Source: Streptomyces parvulus (GTDB taxonomy: Bacteria; Actinomycetota; Actinomycetes; Streptomycetales; Streptomycetaceae). Taken from it: a DNA stretch of 64,000 nucleotides. Position numbers and translations under genes: made by a program. The notes under the pieces are model-generated. The model made no database searches. It saw only the letters and a program-made list of their open reading frames with translations, and was not told the origin of the DNA. Each line of letters opens with the position of its first letter. The stretch's first letter is position 1. Of the stretch, positions 10,352-18,771 are shown piece by piece. The DNA lies in contig NZ_BMRX01000008.1 of assembly GCF_014648855.1 (NCBI RefSeq), positions 144,071 to 208,070 on the forward strand, read 5' to 3'.

Positions 10352-11290
10352 TCAGTAGCCGAAGGCGCGGGCGGTGTTGGCGGCCAGGGCGGTCGCCAGG
10401 GTGTCCTCGTCGACGCCCCGCACCGCGGCCATCGCCCGCACGGTGACCGGCACGAGGTAGGGGGCGTTCGGGCGGCCCCGGTAGGGCACGGGGGTCAGGA
10501 ACGGCGCGTCGGTCTCCACCAGGACCAGCTCGGCGGGCGCGACCGCGAGGGCGTCGCGAAGGTTCTGGGCGTTCTTGAAGGTGACGTTGCCGGCGAAGGA
10601 CATGAAGTACCCGGCGCGGGCGCAGACCGCGGCCATCCGGGCGTCGCCGGAGTAGCAGTGGAAGACGGTGCGCTCGGGGGCGCCCTCCTCCTTGAGGACG
10701 CGCAGGACGTCGTCGTGGGCGTCGCGGTCGTGGATGACGAGGGCCTTGCCGTGCCGCTTGGCGATCTCGATGTGGGCGCGGAAGGAGCGCTCCTGCGCCT
10801 CCTTGCCCTCGGGGCCGGTGCGGAAGTAGTCCAGGCCGGTCTCGCCGACCCCCTTGACCTGCTCCAGCGCGGCCAGCCGGTCGATCTCCGCGAGGGCGTC
10901 GTCGAGCGCGGCGTCCCCGCCGCCTGACCGAGCCCCCTGCCGGGACCAGCCTCCCCCGGCCCCAGGGGGCTGGGAGGTGCCCCCAGGATCCCCGTGGACG
11001 ATGCGCGGCGCCTCGTTGGGGTGCAGGGCGACGGTGGCGTGGACGGCGTCGTGCGCCGCCGCCGTCTCGGCCGCCCAGCGTGAGCCGGCGAGGTCGCAGC
11101 CGACCTGGACGACCGTGGTGACGCCGACGGACGCGGCCTTGGCGAGCGCCTCCGCCACCGTGCCGGACTGCATGTCGAGGTGGGTGTGCGAGTCCGCGAC
11201 CGGCACTCCGAGGGGCGCGGGGAGCGGGGGCGCGTCGCTCTTGTCGGAGCGGCCCGAGGGTGTGGTGCGGCCCGAGGTGTTCGAAGGCAT
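10352..11290 (-). CDS. tatD: TatD family metal-dependent hydrolase/deoxyribonuclease
   Basis: A 312-residue amidohydrolase-fold protein. Metal ligands are visible in DSHTHLDM (about 34-41), GETGLDYFR, HDRDAHDD, FHCYSGD and ETDAPFLTP. Family members are 3'-5' DNases or hydrolases of uncertain substrate. Odd feature: about 11 residues (GGTSQPPGAGG) interrupt the region before WSRQGAR. They are encoded by a 33-bp GC-rich palindromic segment at 10952-10984 that looks like an intergenic repeat inserted in frame. The insertion sits in a surface loop between beta-alpha units and need not abolish activity. The gene lies in the rsmI to ABC-F leftward run. Confidence 0.9.
   Translation of the reverse strand: MPSNTSGRTTPSGRSDKSDAPPLPAPLGVPVADSHTHLDMQSGTVAEALAKAASVGVTTVVQVGCDLAGSRWAAETAAAHDAVHATVALHPNEAPRIVHGDPGGTSQPPGAGGGWSRQGARSGGGDAALDDALAEIDRLAALEQVKGVGETGLDYFRTGPEGKEAQERSFRAHIEIAKRHGKALVIHDRDAHDDVLRVLKEEGAPERTVFHCYSGDARMAAVCARAGYFMSFAGNVTFKNAQNLRDALAVAPAELVLVETDAPFLTPVPYRGRPNAPYLVPVTVRAMAAVRGVDEDTLATALAANTARAFGY
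10952..10984. repeat. 33-bp palindromic repeat-like insertion within tatD
   Basis: The core reads CCCCCGGCCCCAGGGGG followed by CTGGGAGGTGCCCCCA. This is the pattern of a small interspersed GC-rich repeat often seen between Streptomyces genes. It adds exactly 11 codons, so the frame is kept. The assignment as a mobile or dispersed repeat is from memory of similar sequences, not a search. Confidence 0.5.
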
Positions 11291-11331
11291 GCCCCGATCC
11301 TACGAAAGCCCCGGCCCGCTCCCCGAGGGCG

Positions 11332-11769
11332 TCAGCTCGCCCGGCGGTGGAGGTGCAGGGCGTGCAGCAGGTCGCCGAGGTGCCAGTGCCGGCGTCCGGC
11401 GGAGAGGCCCGCCGCCCGCGGTCCGGGCGTCTCGGGCACGGGCGGCACCTCCAGGGGGCCGGCGGCCGGGACCCGGTGCGGGCCGTGGTCGGTGCCGCGC
11501 ACCGAGGCGACCCGCCCCGCCCGCATGATCCGCACGACGTGGCTGTCGCAGTTGGCGCAGGCGGGCCGGGTCAGCGGGGAGGGCACGACGCGGCCGTCGC
11601 AGACGTAGCGCACGTACTCGTGGCCGTCGGCGTCCTTGCGGTGCTCTATCTCGAAGGACTGCTCCCAGCCGTGCCCGCAGCGCATGCAGGCGAAGGAGTA
11701 CGACTCGTGGACGACGGACATCGCCCCGGAGGGTGTCCCGGTCCGCGCCGCGCTCTCACTCATGCTCAT
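11332..11769 (-). CDS. small zinc-ribbon-like hypothetical protein
   Basis: A 145-residue protein with two Cys pairs, FACMRCGHGW near residue 29 and ACANCDSH near residue 72, plus an HRKDADGHEYVRYVCDGR segment. Together these suggest a zinc ribbon. The C-terminal half is Arg/Pro-rich and low in complexity. The ATG at 11769 is chosen because AAGGAG lies 5 bp before it. A longer in-frame extension to 11820 lacks such a site. It lies between rsmI and tatD in the leftward run. The function is unknown, and it is conserved in Streptomyces as far as I recall. Confidence 0.75.
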   Translation of the reverse strand: MSMSESAARTGTPSGAMSVVHESYSFACMRCGHGWEQSFEIEHRKDADGHEYVRYVCDGRVVPSPLTRPACANCDSHVVRIMRAGRVASVRGTDHGPHRVPAAGPLEVPPVPETPGPRAAGLSAGRRHWHLGDLLHALHLHRRAS

Positions 11770-11920
11770 CCCGGCTCCTTCGGTTCGTTCGCCTTTCCTT
11801 CCTTCAGTGGACTCCTCCACCGGTCGGAAAGCACCAGGCAGTGCCGAGTGTTTGAGCCGATTTGGGCTGTCCTTGGCGGAAGGGCCCGCAAGGTCAGGAA
11901 CGGGTCAAACACGGCCGGAT

Positions 11921-12769
11921 TCAGGCCCCCGCGTTCTTCGCCGCCACCACCGCGTCGAACACCTCCCGCTTCGGCAGCCCGGCCTGCGCGGCCACCGCGG
12001 CGATCGCCTCCTTGCGCCGCTCCCCCGCCTCCTCGCGCACCCGCACCCGGCGCACCAGCTCCTCCGCGTCCAGCTCCCCGGGGCCCCGGTCCGGGGCGCC
12101 CTCGACGACGACGGTGATCTCGCCGCGCACCCCCTCGGCGGCCCACGCGGCCAGCTCGCCGAGCCCGCCGCGCCTGACCTCCTCGTAGGTCTTGGTCAGC
12201 TCGCGGCAGACGGCGGCCCTGCGGTCGGCGCCGAAGGCCTCGGCCATCGCGGCGAGGGTGTCGTCCAGGCGGTGCGGCGCCTCGAAGTAGACGAGGGTCC
12301 GGCGCTCCCCGGCGACCTCGCGCAGCCGGGTCAGCCGCTCGCCCGCCTTGCGGGGCAGGAAGCCCTCGAAGCAGAACCGGTCGACGGGCAGCCCGGACAG
12401 CGCCAGCGCGGTGAGCACGGCCGACGGGCCGGGCACGGCGGTGACCCGGACGTCCCGCTCGACGGCGGCGGCGACCAGCCGGTAGCCGGGGTCGGACACC
12501 GACGGCATCCCGGCGTCGGTGACCAGCAGCACGCGCGCGCCGCCCGCCAGCTCCTCGACCAGCTCGGGGGTGCGGGCGGACTCGTTGCCCTCGAAGTACG
12601 ACACGACACGCCCGCGCGGGGTGACGCCGAGCGCCTGGGTCAGCCGGCGCAGCCGCCGGGTGTCCTCGGCGGCGACCACGTCGGCGCCGGCCAGTTCCTC
12701 GGCGAGCCGCGGCGGGGCGTCCCGGACGTCGCCGATGGGGGTGCCCGCCAGTACAAGGGTTCCAGTCAC
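11921..12769 (-). CDS. rsmI: 16S rRNA (cytidine1402-2'-O)-methyltransferase
   Basis: A 282-residue tetrapyrrole-methylase-fold enzyme. It 2'-O-methylates C1402 of 16S rRNA in the decoding centre. Diagnostic segments are LVLAGTPIGDVRDAP at the N-terminus, VAAEDTRR (about 37-44), the VLLVTDAGMPSVSDPGYRLV loop that binds SAM, and VTAVPGPSAVLTAL. The length is normal. The GTG start follows GGGAGGATGGGAGC. It is divergent from the Pmt gene with 104 bp between the starts, which holds both promoters. rsmI next to pmt is a conserved actinobacterial arrangement. Confidence 0.95.
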   Translation of the reverse strand: MTGTLVLAGTPIGDVRDAPPRLAEELAGADVVAAEDTRRLRRLTQALGVTPRGRVVSYFEGNESARTPELVEELAGGARVLLVTDAGMPSVSDPGYRLVAAAVERDVRVTAVPGPSAVLTALALSGLPVDRFCFEGFLPRKAGERLTRLREVAGERRTLVYFEAPHRLDDTLAAMAEAFGADRRAAVCRELTKTYEEVRRGGLGELAAWAAEGVRGEITVVVEGAPDRGPGELDAEELVRRVRVREEAGERRKEAIAAVAAQAGLPKREVFDAVVAAKNAGA

Positions 12770-12873
12770 GCTCCCATCCTCCCAGGGCGTGACGGGCGCG
12801 GTTCTCCGGGACGCATCGGACCGGTGGGGCCCATGCGCGGGACGCGCACAGCGCGGTTCCCTACGATGGCGCG

Positions 12874-14619
12874 GTGACCAGTACCGCGTCCTCCACGGAC
12901 ACCCGGCAGGACCAGGCCCCGCACGACGAGCGGACCACCTGGCAGCAGCGGCTGCGCCGCTTCGGTTACCCGGCGGGGCCCGCGGCCGGCGACGTCGGCG
13001 ACCGGCTGGTGCCGCCGTACACGAGCCCGGGTCCGCGCCTGTGGGCCTTCCTCGGCCTGTCGAAGCCGCTCACCGGCCGGATCCTGCGCTGGTCGGCGTG
13101 GGGCGGGCCGCTGCTGGTGGCGCTCTTCGCGGGCGTGCTGCGGTTCTGGAACCTGGGCAGCCCGAAGGCGGTGATATTCGACGAGACGTACTACGCGAAG
13201 GACGCCTGGTCGCTGATCCACCGCGGCTTCGAGGTCAACTGGGAGAAGAACGCCAACGACCTGATCCTGAACTCGGGCGGCGACCTCCCGATCCCGTCCG
13301 ACGCGGCGTACGTCGTGCACCCGCCGGTCGGCAAGTACGTCATCGGGCTCGGAGAGCTGCTGTTCGGGTTCGACCCGTTCGGCTGGCGGTTCATGACGGC
13401 GCTGCTCGGCACGCTGTCGGTGCTGCTGCTGTGCCGGATCGGGCGGCGGCTGTTCCGCTCGACCTTCCTCGGCTGTCTGGCGGGCGCGCTGATGGCGGTG
13501 GACGGCCTGCACTTCGTGATGAGCCGCACCGCGCTCCTCGACAGCGTGCTGATGTTCTTCGTGCTGGCGGCCTTCGGCTGCCTGGTCGTGGACCGCGACC
13601 GGGCGCGCGGGAGGCTCGCCGCCGCGCTGCCGGTGGACGCCGACGGCCTGGTCCGGCCGGACGCGGGGATCGCCGAGACGTTCCGCTTCGGGTGGCGGCC
13701 GTGGCGGCTGGCGGCGGGTCTGATGCTGGGGCTGGCCGCGGCCACCAAGTGGAACGGCCTGTACATCATGGCCGCGTTCTGCGTGATGGCCGTGCTCTGG
13801 GACGTGGGCACCCGCCGGGTGGCCGGCGCCGAGCGGCCCCACCTCGCGGTGCTGCGGCGCGATCTGGGCTGGGCGTTCCTGTCGACGGTGCCGGTGGCGC
13901 TGGGCACGTACGTGCTGTCCTGGCTGGGCTGGATCCTGTCCCCCTCCGACGGCTCCGGCGGCTACTACCGGGACTGGGCTGCGAACGACGGCGCGAACAG
14001 CTCCTGGTCCTGGCTGCTGCCCGACTGGTGGCGCAGCCTGTGGCACTACGAGACGCAGGTGCTGGAGTTCCACACCAACCTGACCTCGCCGCACACGTAC
14101 CAGTCGAACCCCTGGAGCTGGATCGTCCTGGGCCGCCCCGTCTCCTACTTCTACGAGTCGCCCTCCCCGGGTTCCGACGGCTGCCCGGTCGACGCGGGCG
14201 AGAAGTGCGCCCGCGAGGTGCTGGCCCTCGGCACACCGCTGCTGTGGTGGGTGGGCTGCTTCGCGCTGCTGTACGTCCTGTGGCGGTGGGCCTTCCGCCG
14301 GGACTGGCGCGCGGGCGCCATCGCCTGCGGCATCGCCGCCGGCTACCTGCCCTGGTTCCTTTACCAGGAGCGCACGATCTTCCTCTTCTACGCCGTCGTC
14401 TTCCTGCCGTTCCTGTGTCTGGCGGTGGCGATGCTGCTGGGGGCGGTCATCGGCCGCCCGGGCTGCTCCGACGCCCGCCGCGTCGCGGGCGCCACCGGGG
14501 CGGGCGTGGTGGTGCTGCTGATCGCGTGGAACTTCGTCTACTTCTGGCCCCTGTACACGGGCACCGCGATCCCGATGGACGACTGGCGGGCGCGGATGTG
14601 GCTGGACACCTGGGTCTGA
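12874..14619 (+). CDS. pmt: dolichyl-phosphate-mannose-type protein O-mannosyltransferase
   Basis: A 581-residue polytopic membrane enzyme of the PMT/GT39 family. It transfers mannose from polyprenyl-phosphomannose to Ser/Thr of secreted proteins. The first extracellular loop carries the catalytic acidic pair in KAVIFDETYYAKDAW (about residues 90-104). Multiple hydrophobic helices follow, with a C-terminal PMT_4TM block. Streptomyces Pmt is needed for phage phiC31 receptor glycosylation and affects envelope integrity and antibiotic sensitivity. The GTG start fits the conserved N-terminus. It is divergent from rsmI and followed by two PBPs, which suggests an envelope context. Confidence 0.93.
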   Translation: MTSTASSTDTRQDQAPHDERTTWQQRLRRFGYPAGPAAGDVGDRLVPPYTSPGPRLWAFLGLSKPLTGRILRWSAWGGPLLVALFAGVLRFWNLGSPKAVIFDETYYAKDAWSLIHRGFEVNWEKNANDLILNSGGDLPIPSDAAYVVHPPVGKYVIGLGELLFGFDPFGWRFMTALLGTLSVLLLCRIGRRLFRSTFLGCLAGALMAVDGLHFVMSRTALLDSVLMFFVLAAFGCLVVDRDRARGRLAAALPVDADGLVRPDAGIAETFRFGWRPWRLAAGLMLGLAAATKWNGLYIMAAFCVMAVLWDVGTRRVAGAERPHLAVLRRDLGWAFLSTVPVALGTYVLSWLGWILSPSDGSGGYYRDWAANDGANSSWSWLLPDWWRSLWHYETQVLEFHTNLTSPHTYQSNPWSWIVLGRPVSYFYESPSPGSDGCPVDAGEKCAREVLALGTPLLWWVGCFALLYVLWRWAFRRDWRAGAIACGIAAGYLPWFLYQERTIFLFYAVVFLPFLCLAVAMLLGAVIGRPGCSDARRVAGATGAGVVVLLIAWNFVYFWPLYTGTAIPMDDWRARMWLDTWV

Positions 14620-14777
14620 CGCCGGGGTCCGGACCGTGGTCTCCGTTCGGCCACCATCCGGAAACATCCGTACCGCCGGTCACGCCCTGCGCATAGAGTG
14701 CGACCCACAAGCGCTTCTGAACACGTTCAAGTCGGCGTGCGCGGAGGCTGGACGGGGATACGGGGAGGGGTCTGCCC

Positions 14778-16409
14778 ATGGGCAGGGGGGTCAAGGTCGC
14801 CGTCATAGGCGGCGTGTTCGCCGTGATGGTGGGCGGGGCCGGTTACGGCGCCTACAACGTTGTCTCGGCGCTGGACGGCGGCGGTGGAACGGGACCGGCC
14901 GGGGCCTCGGTCAAGAGCGGACCGCCGGACGGGGACGAGGTCCGGGAGGCGAGCGGGAAGTTCTTCACGGCCTGGGAGAACGGTGACGCGGCGACGGCGG
15001 CGTCGTACACGAACAACGCCTCGGTCGCCACGGCGCTGCTGGCGGCCTACGGCGACGAGGCGCACATCTCGGGCGTCGAGATCACGCCCGGCACCGCGAC
15101 CGGCGCCTCCGTGCCGTTCACCGTGAAGGCGAAGGTGTCGTACGAGGGCACCGCGAAGCCGCTGACGTACAAGAGCACGCTGAACGTCGTGCGCGGCGAG
15201 ACCAGCGGGCGGGCGCTGGTCGACTGGCAGCCCTCCGTCGTGCACCCGGCCCTGAAGGCGGGGGACACGCTGGTCACCGAGGAGTCGGCGACGCCGCAGA
15301 TCGAGGCCGTCGGGCGGGACGGCGAGGTGCTGACGCGGGAGAAGTACCCCTCCCTCGGACCGGTCCTCGCCACCCTGCGGGAGCGCTACGGCGCCGACGC
15401 GGGCGGCACACCCGGCGTCGAGCTGGTGGTCAGGCACTCCGCCGAGGAGACCCCCGACACCCCGTTGCTGACCCTGAGCAAGGGCGAGCCCGGCAAGCTC
15501 CGCACGACGCTCAGCGCGGGCGTGCAGGCGGCGGCCGAGAAGGCCGTCCGGCGGTACGGCGAGTCGTCCGTGGTCGCGGTCAGGCCGAGCACCGGAGAGG
15601 TGCTGGCCGTGGCCAACAACCGCGCGGACGGCTTCAACGCGGCCTTCCAGGGACGCGTCGCCCCCGGCTCCACCATGAAGATCATCACCGCGGCGATGCT
15701 CATCGACAACGGTGTCTCCTCGATGAACGGCCCCGCCCCCTGCCCGAACACGGCGACCTGGCAGAGCCAGACCTTCAAGAACCTGACCGGCCTGGAGGCG
15801 AACGAGGGCGCGACCCTCGCCAACACCTTCATGCGGTCCTGCAACACGGGCTTCATCAAGCTCGTCGACGAGGACCCGCTCTCGGACTCCTCGCTGACCC
15901 GGGAGGCCGAGGAGCGCTTCGGGCTCGGCCGGGACGACTGGCAGACCGGCATCGTCTCCTTCGACGGCCGCGTCCCCGCCTCCGGCGGTCCGGACCGCGC
16001 TGCCAACGCCATCGGCCAGGGCCAGGTCCAGATGAACCCGCTGAACATGGCCTCGGTGACGGCGACCGCGATGACCGGCGAGTTCCGCCAGCCCTACCTG
16101 GTCCCCCGCGACCTGGACGACCGCGAGTTCGCCACTGCCAAGGGGCTGCCGTCGGGCACGGCGGCGCAGCTCAAGCAGATGATGCGGCTCACCGCCACCC
16201 AGGGCACCGGCCGGCCGGCGATGGCCGGTCTCGGCGGGGACATCGGCGCCAAGACCGGTTCGGCCGAGGTCGACGGGCAGACCACGTCCAACAGTTGGTT
16301 CACCGGCTTCCGCAACGACGTCGCGGCGGCGGCGATGACCGAGGAGGGCGGCCACGGCGGCGACGCGGCCGGCCCGATTGTCGCGGACGTGCTACGGGCG
16401 GGCGGCTGA
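14778..16409 (+). CDS. class B penicillin-binding protein with NTF2-like (MecA_N) domain
   Basis: A 543-residue transpeptidase. An N-terminal anchor helix (about 6-27) is followed by an NTF2/MecA_N-like domain (about 50-155), a dimerisation-type linker, and the transpeptidase domain from about 250. Catalytic motifs are STMK (nucleophile Ser298, Lys301), SCN (Ser354) and KTG (Lys492). It should cross-link peptidoglycan outside the membrane. The ATG is preceded by GGGGAGGGG. It is followed 108 bp later by a close paralogue on the same strand. MecA_N-containing PBPs can be beta-lactam-insensitive, but that is not predictable here. Confidence 0.92.
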   Translation: MGRGVKVAVIGGVFAVMVGGAGYGAYNVVSALDGGGGTGPAGASVKSGPPDGDEVREASGKFFTAWENGDAATAASYTNNASVATALLAAYGDEAHISGVEITPGTATGASVPFTVKAKVSYEGTAKPLTYKSTLNVVRGETSGRALVDWQPSVVHPALKAGDTLVTEESATPQIEAVGRDGEVLTREKYPSLGPVLATLRERYGADAGGTPGVELVVRHSAEETPDTPLLTLSKGEPGKLRTTLSAGVQAAAEKAVRRYGESSVVAVRPSTGEVLAVANNRADGFNAAFQGRVAPGSTMKIITAAMLIDNGVSSMNGPAPCPNTATWQSQTFKNLTGLEANEGATLANTFMRSCNTGFIKLVDEDPLSDSSLTREAEERFGLGRDDWQTGIVSFDGRVPASGGPDRAANAIGQGQVQMNPLNMASVTATAMTGEFRQPYLVPRDLDDREFATAKGLPSGTAAQLKQMMRLTATQGTGRPAMAGLGGDIGAKTGSAEVDGQTTSNSWFTGFRNDVAAAAMTEEGGHGGDAAGPIVADVLRAGG

Positions 16410-16517
16410 GGGCAACGGCCGCGGTGAATGCCCCTACTGTGGTCGGGTCGTTGGAAGCATGAGGCAACGAGGGCACCGCGCGCCCCGGGTTCCGGGCGCC
16501 GAAGAGGACGGGACGCA

Positions 16518-18191
16518 GTGAGCAGCAGAAGGGGCGCCGGCGAGCGGCGCAGGACGACACCCGCCGTGGTCGGCGGGGTGGCCGCGGTGGTCGTGGCCGG
16601 CGCCGGGTTCGGCGCCTGGGCGATGTACGGCGGCGAGTCCGGCACCGAGGACGACGCCAGGACGAAGTCCGCGGCGGCCGAGGAGAAGGCCAAGTCGGGC
16701 CCTCTGACGGCGGCCGAGGTCACCTCGACGGCACAGGGCTTCCTGACCGCGTGGCAGAAGGGCGACACCGCCGGCGCCGCCGCCGCGACCGACGACGAGG
16801 AGGCCGCGCGGGCCCTGCTCACCGGCTACGCGAAGGACGCCCGGATCAAGGACGTCACGCTCACCGCGGGCACCCCGGCCGGGGGGAAGGTCCCCTTCTC
16901 CGTGAAGGCGACGGTCGCGCACGGGAAGACGGCGGCGCCGCTGGCGTACGACAGCGCGCTGACCGTCGTGCGCCGGGCCGGCGACGGCGAACCCCGCGTC
17001 GACTGGCACGCGGCCGTCGTCCACCCCGAGTTGAAGGACGGCGACAAGCTCGTCACCGGCGAGGCCGGGGACCCGCCCGTCAAGGCCCTGGACCGGGAGG
17101 GCGCGGAGATCACCACCGCGAAGTACCCCTCGCTCGGCAGCGTCCTGGACAGCCTGCGGGAGAAGTACGGCGACAAGGCCGGCGGCACCCCCGGCATCGA
17201 GCTGCGCGTCGTGCGGGGCAAGGAGTCGAAGGCGGCCAAGGCCTCCGACAAGACCCTGCTGGAGCTGAGCAAGGGCACCCCGGGCACCGTCAAGACCACC
17301 CTGGACCCCGCCCTCCAGGCCGCCGCCGAGAAGCAGGTGGAGGGCAAGGAGCGCGCGTCGGTGGTCGCGCTGCGTGCCTCGACCGGCGAGGTCCTCGCGC
17401 TCGCCAACGGCGGCCACGGCTTCAACACCGCCTTCCAGGGCTCCCTCGCGCCCGGCTCCACGATGAAGGTCGTCACGGCCTCGATGCTCATCGAGAAGAA
17501 CCTGGCGTCGATGGACGAGAAGCACCCGTGCCCGAAGTACTTCAGCTACGGCGGCTGGAAGTTCCAGAACGACGACAAGTTCGAGATCAAGGACGGCACG
17601 TTCAAGGCGAGCTTCGCCCGCTCCTGCAACACCGCCTTCATCAGCCAGGCCCCGAAGCTGAAGGACGACGACCTGACCCGGCAGGCGAAGGAGGTGTTCG
17701 GCCTGTCGATGAACAACTGGTCCGTCGGCGTGTCCACCTTCGACGGCTCGGTCCCGGTCCAGAGCAAGGCCCAGATGGGCGCCTCGCTGATCGGCCAGGG
17801 CGGGGTGCGGATGAACCCGCTGAACATGGCGTCGGTCTCCGCGACCGTGAAGGCGGGCAGCTTCCACCAGCCCTACCTGGTCGCCCCGTCGGTCGACGGG
17901 CGGGCGCTCGCCACCGCCTCGCGCACCATGTCGGCCGGGACGCTGGCGCAGTTGCGCGAGCTGATGTCCTACACGGCGGCGTACGGCACCGCGGCGGAGG
18001 CGATGGCCGGGGTTAGCGGTGACGTCGGCGCGAAGACCGGCTCGGCGGAGGTCGACGGCCAGAAGCAGCCCAACGGCTGGTTCACGGCGTACCGGGGCGA
18101 CCTGGCGGCGGCCGGTGTGGTCCAGCAGGGCGGCCACGGCGGGGAGACCGCCGGTCCGCTGGTGGCGGCGCTGCTGAAGGCGGGCGGCTGA
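16518..18191 (+). CDS. class B penicillin-binding protein with NTF2-like (MecA_N) domain, paralogue
   Basis: A 557-residue paralogue of the preceding PBP. The GTG at 16518 is chosen because the anchor helix (about 17-38, VVGGVAAVVVAGAGFGAWAM) then follows a short basic head. An upstream in-frame ATG adds 30 unconserved residues. The NTF2-like domain spans about 60-170. Catalytic motifs are STMK (Ser314, Lys317), SCN and KTGSAEV near the C-terminus. The tandem pair probably arose by duplication, and both copies keep all catalytic residues. Confidence 0.92.
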   Translation: MSSRRGAGERRRTTPAVVGGVAAVVVAGAGFGAWAMYGGESGTEDDARTKSAAAEEKAKSGPLTAAEVTSTAQGFLTAWQKGDTAGAAAATDDEEAARALLTGYAKDARIKDVTLTAGTPAGGKVPFSVKATVAHGKTAAPLAYDSALTVVRRAGDGEPRVDWHAAVVHPELKDGDKLVTGEAGDPPVKALDREGAEITTAKYPSLGSVLDSLREKYGDKAGGTPGIELRVVRGKESKAAKASDKTLLELSKGTPGTVKTTLDPALQAAAEKQVEGKERASVVALRASTGEVLALANGGHGFNTAFQGSLAPGSTMKVVTASMLIEKNLASMDEKHPCPKYFSYGGWKFQNDDKFEIKDGTFKASFARSCNTAFISQAPKLKDDDLTRQAKEVFGLSMNNWSVGVSTFDGSVPVQSKAQMGASLIGQGGVRMNPLNMASVSATVKAGSFHQPYLVAPSVDGRALATASRTMSAGTLAQLRELMSYTAAYGTAAEAMAGVSGDVGAKTGSAEVDGQKQPNGWFTAYRGDLAAAGVVQQGGHGGETAGPLVAALLKAGG

Positions 18192-18228
18192 CCGCCCGGA
18201 ACGGGACGGCGGGGCGCGGCCGGGCGGC

Positions 18229-18606
18229 TCAGTGGGCGACCGGCTGCGCCGCGGCGGTGTAGGTGCGGCGCAGGAAGCGGATGAGCGGCTTGGTCTCGAA
18301 CTGGACCACCGAGCAGCCCTGCGCGGAGTGGAACTCGACGACGGCCTGCACCCGGCCGCACGGCCACACCCGCACCTCGCCGGTCCCGGCCGGCGCCCGC
18401 AGGCCCTGCTCCAGCAGGTCGCGGGGGAAGGTCCACTCGCGGGAGCCGGGGGCGCGGCCCCGGGCGGGCAGCGCCACGCACACCGACCTCGGGTCGCGGT
18501 CGGGGTCGTAGCGCAGCACGACGGGTATCGCGCCGCCGTCGTCCTGGCCGGGGAGGTCCGCGTCCGTCAGGATGTGGGCTCGTGCGTACTGCTCGACTAC
18601 GGACAT
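18229..18606 (-). CDS. ssgE: SsgA-like sporulation/cell-division regulator (SsgE type)
   Basis: A 125-residue SALP protein, a family restricted to sporulating Actinobacteria. SALPs steer septum placement and cell-wall remodelling. Family segments visible are VVLRYDPDRDPRSVCVAL, EWTFPRDLLEQGL, GEVRVWPCGR and VVQFETKPLIRFLRRTY. The ATG at 18606 gives the expected length. An in-frame extension to 18750 would run through the nickel-importer promoter. In S. coelicolor the SALP next to the MecA_N PBPs is ssgE, which influences autolytic spore separation. The symbol rests on this context and is less certain than the family. Confidence 0.87.
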   Translation of the reverse strand: MSVVEQYARAHILTDADLPGQDDGGAIPVVLRYDPDRDPRSVCVALPARGRAPGSREWTFPRDLLEQGLRAPAGTGEVRVWPCGRVQAVVEFHSAQGCSVVQFETKPLIRFLRRTYTAAAQPVAH

Positions 18607-18733
18607 CGGATGCCCCTCACGCTCTGCGGCCGGTGCGAAAGCCCTGTGTCCACCCCCACTCCAATGTCCCATATTTCCCGGTTCACGCCCTCCGGGCCGA
18701 ATATCACATGTGAGATCAGCCTTTACCTCGCTC

Positions 18734-18750
18734 TTGCGAAGCACTTGCAA
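18734..18750 (+). promoter_or_regulatory. candidate Nur (nickel-responsive Fur-family) box
   Basis: TTGCGA-AGCAC-TTGCAA is an inverted repeat with 5 of 6 arm positions matching. It agrees with the known Streptomyces Nur box tgCaa-N5-ttGCa at all but one position. It lies 21-37 bp before the GTG of the importer gene and overlaps the probable -35 region, where a repressor would act. It supports nickel rather than cobalt as the substrate. Confidence 0.6.
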
Positions 18751-18758
18751 CTGGTCTC

Positions 18759-18771
18759 TATCATCGAACCG
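18759..18771 (+). promoter_or_regulatory. probable -10 box giving a leaderless nikMN transcript
   Basis: TATCAT at 18759-18764 lies 19 bp after TTGCGA (18734-18739). The GTG start at 18771 is 7 bp beyond the -10 box, and no purine-rich ribosome site precedes it. Transcription would then begin at or next to the start codon. Confidence 0.4.

Noticed and set aside
18607-18770. Cobalamin riboswitch before the ECF importer
   Set aside because: No B12-box-like conserved sequence is visible and the leader is too short. A Nur-type dyad explains control better.
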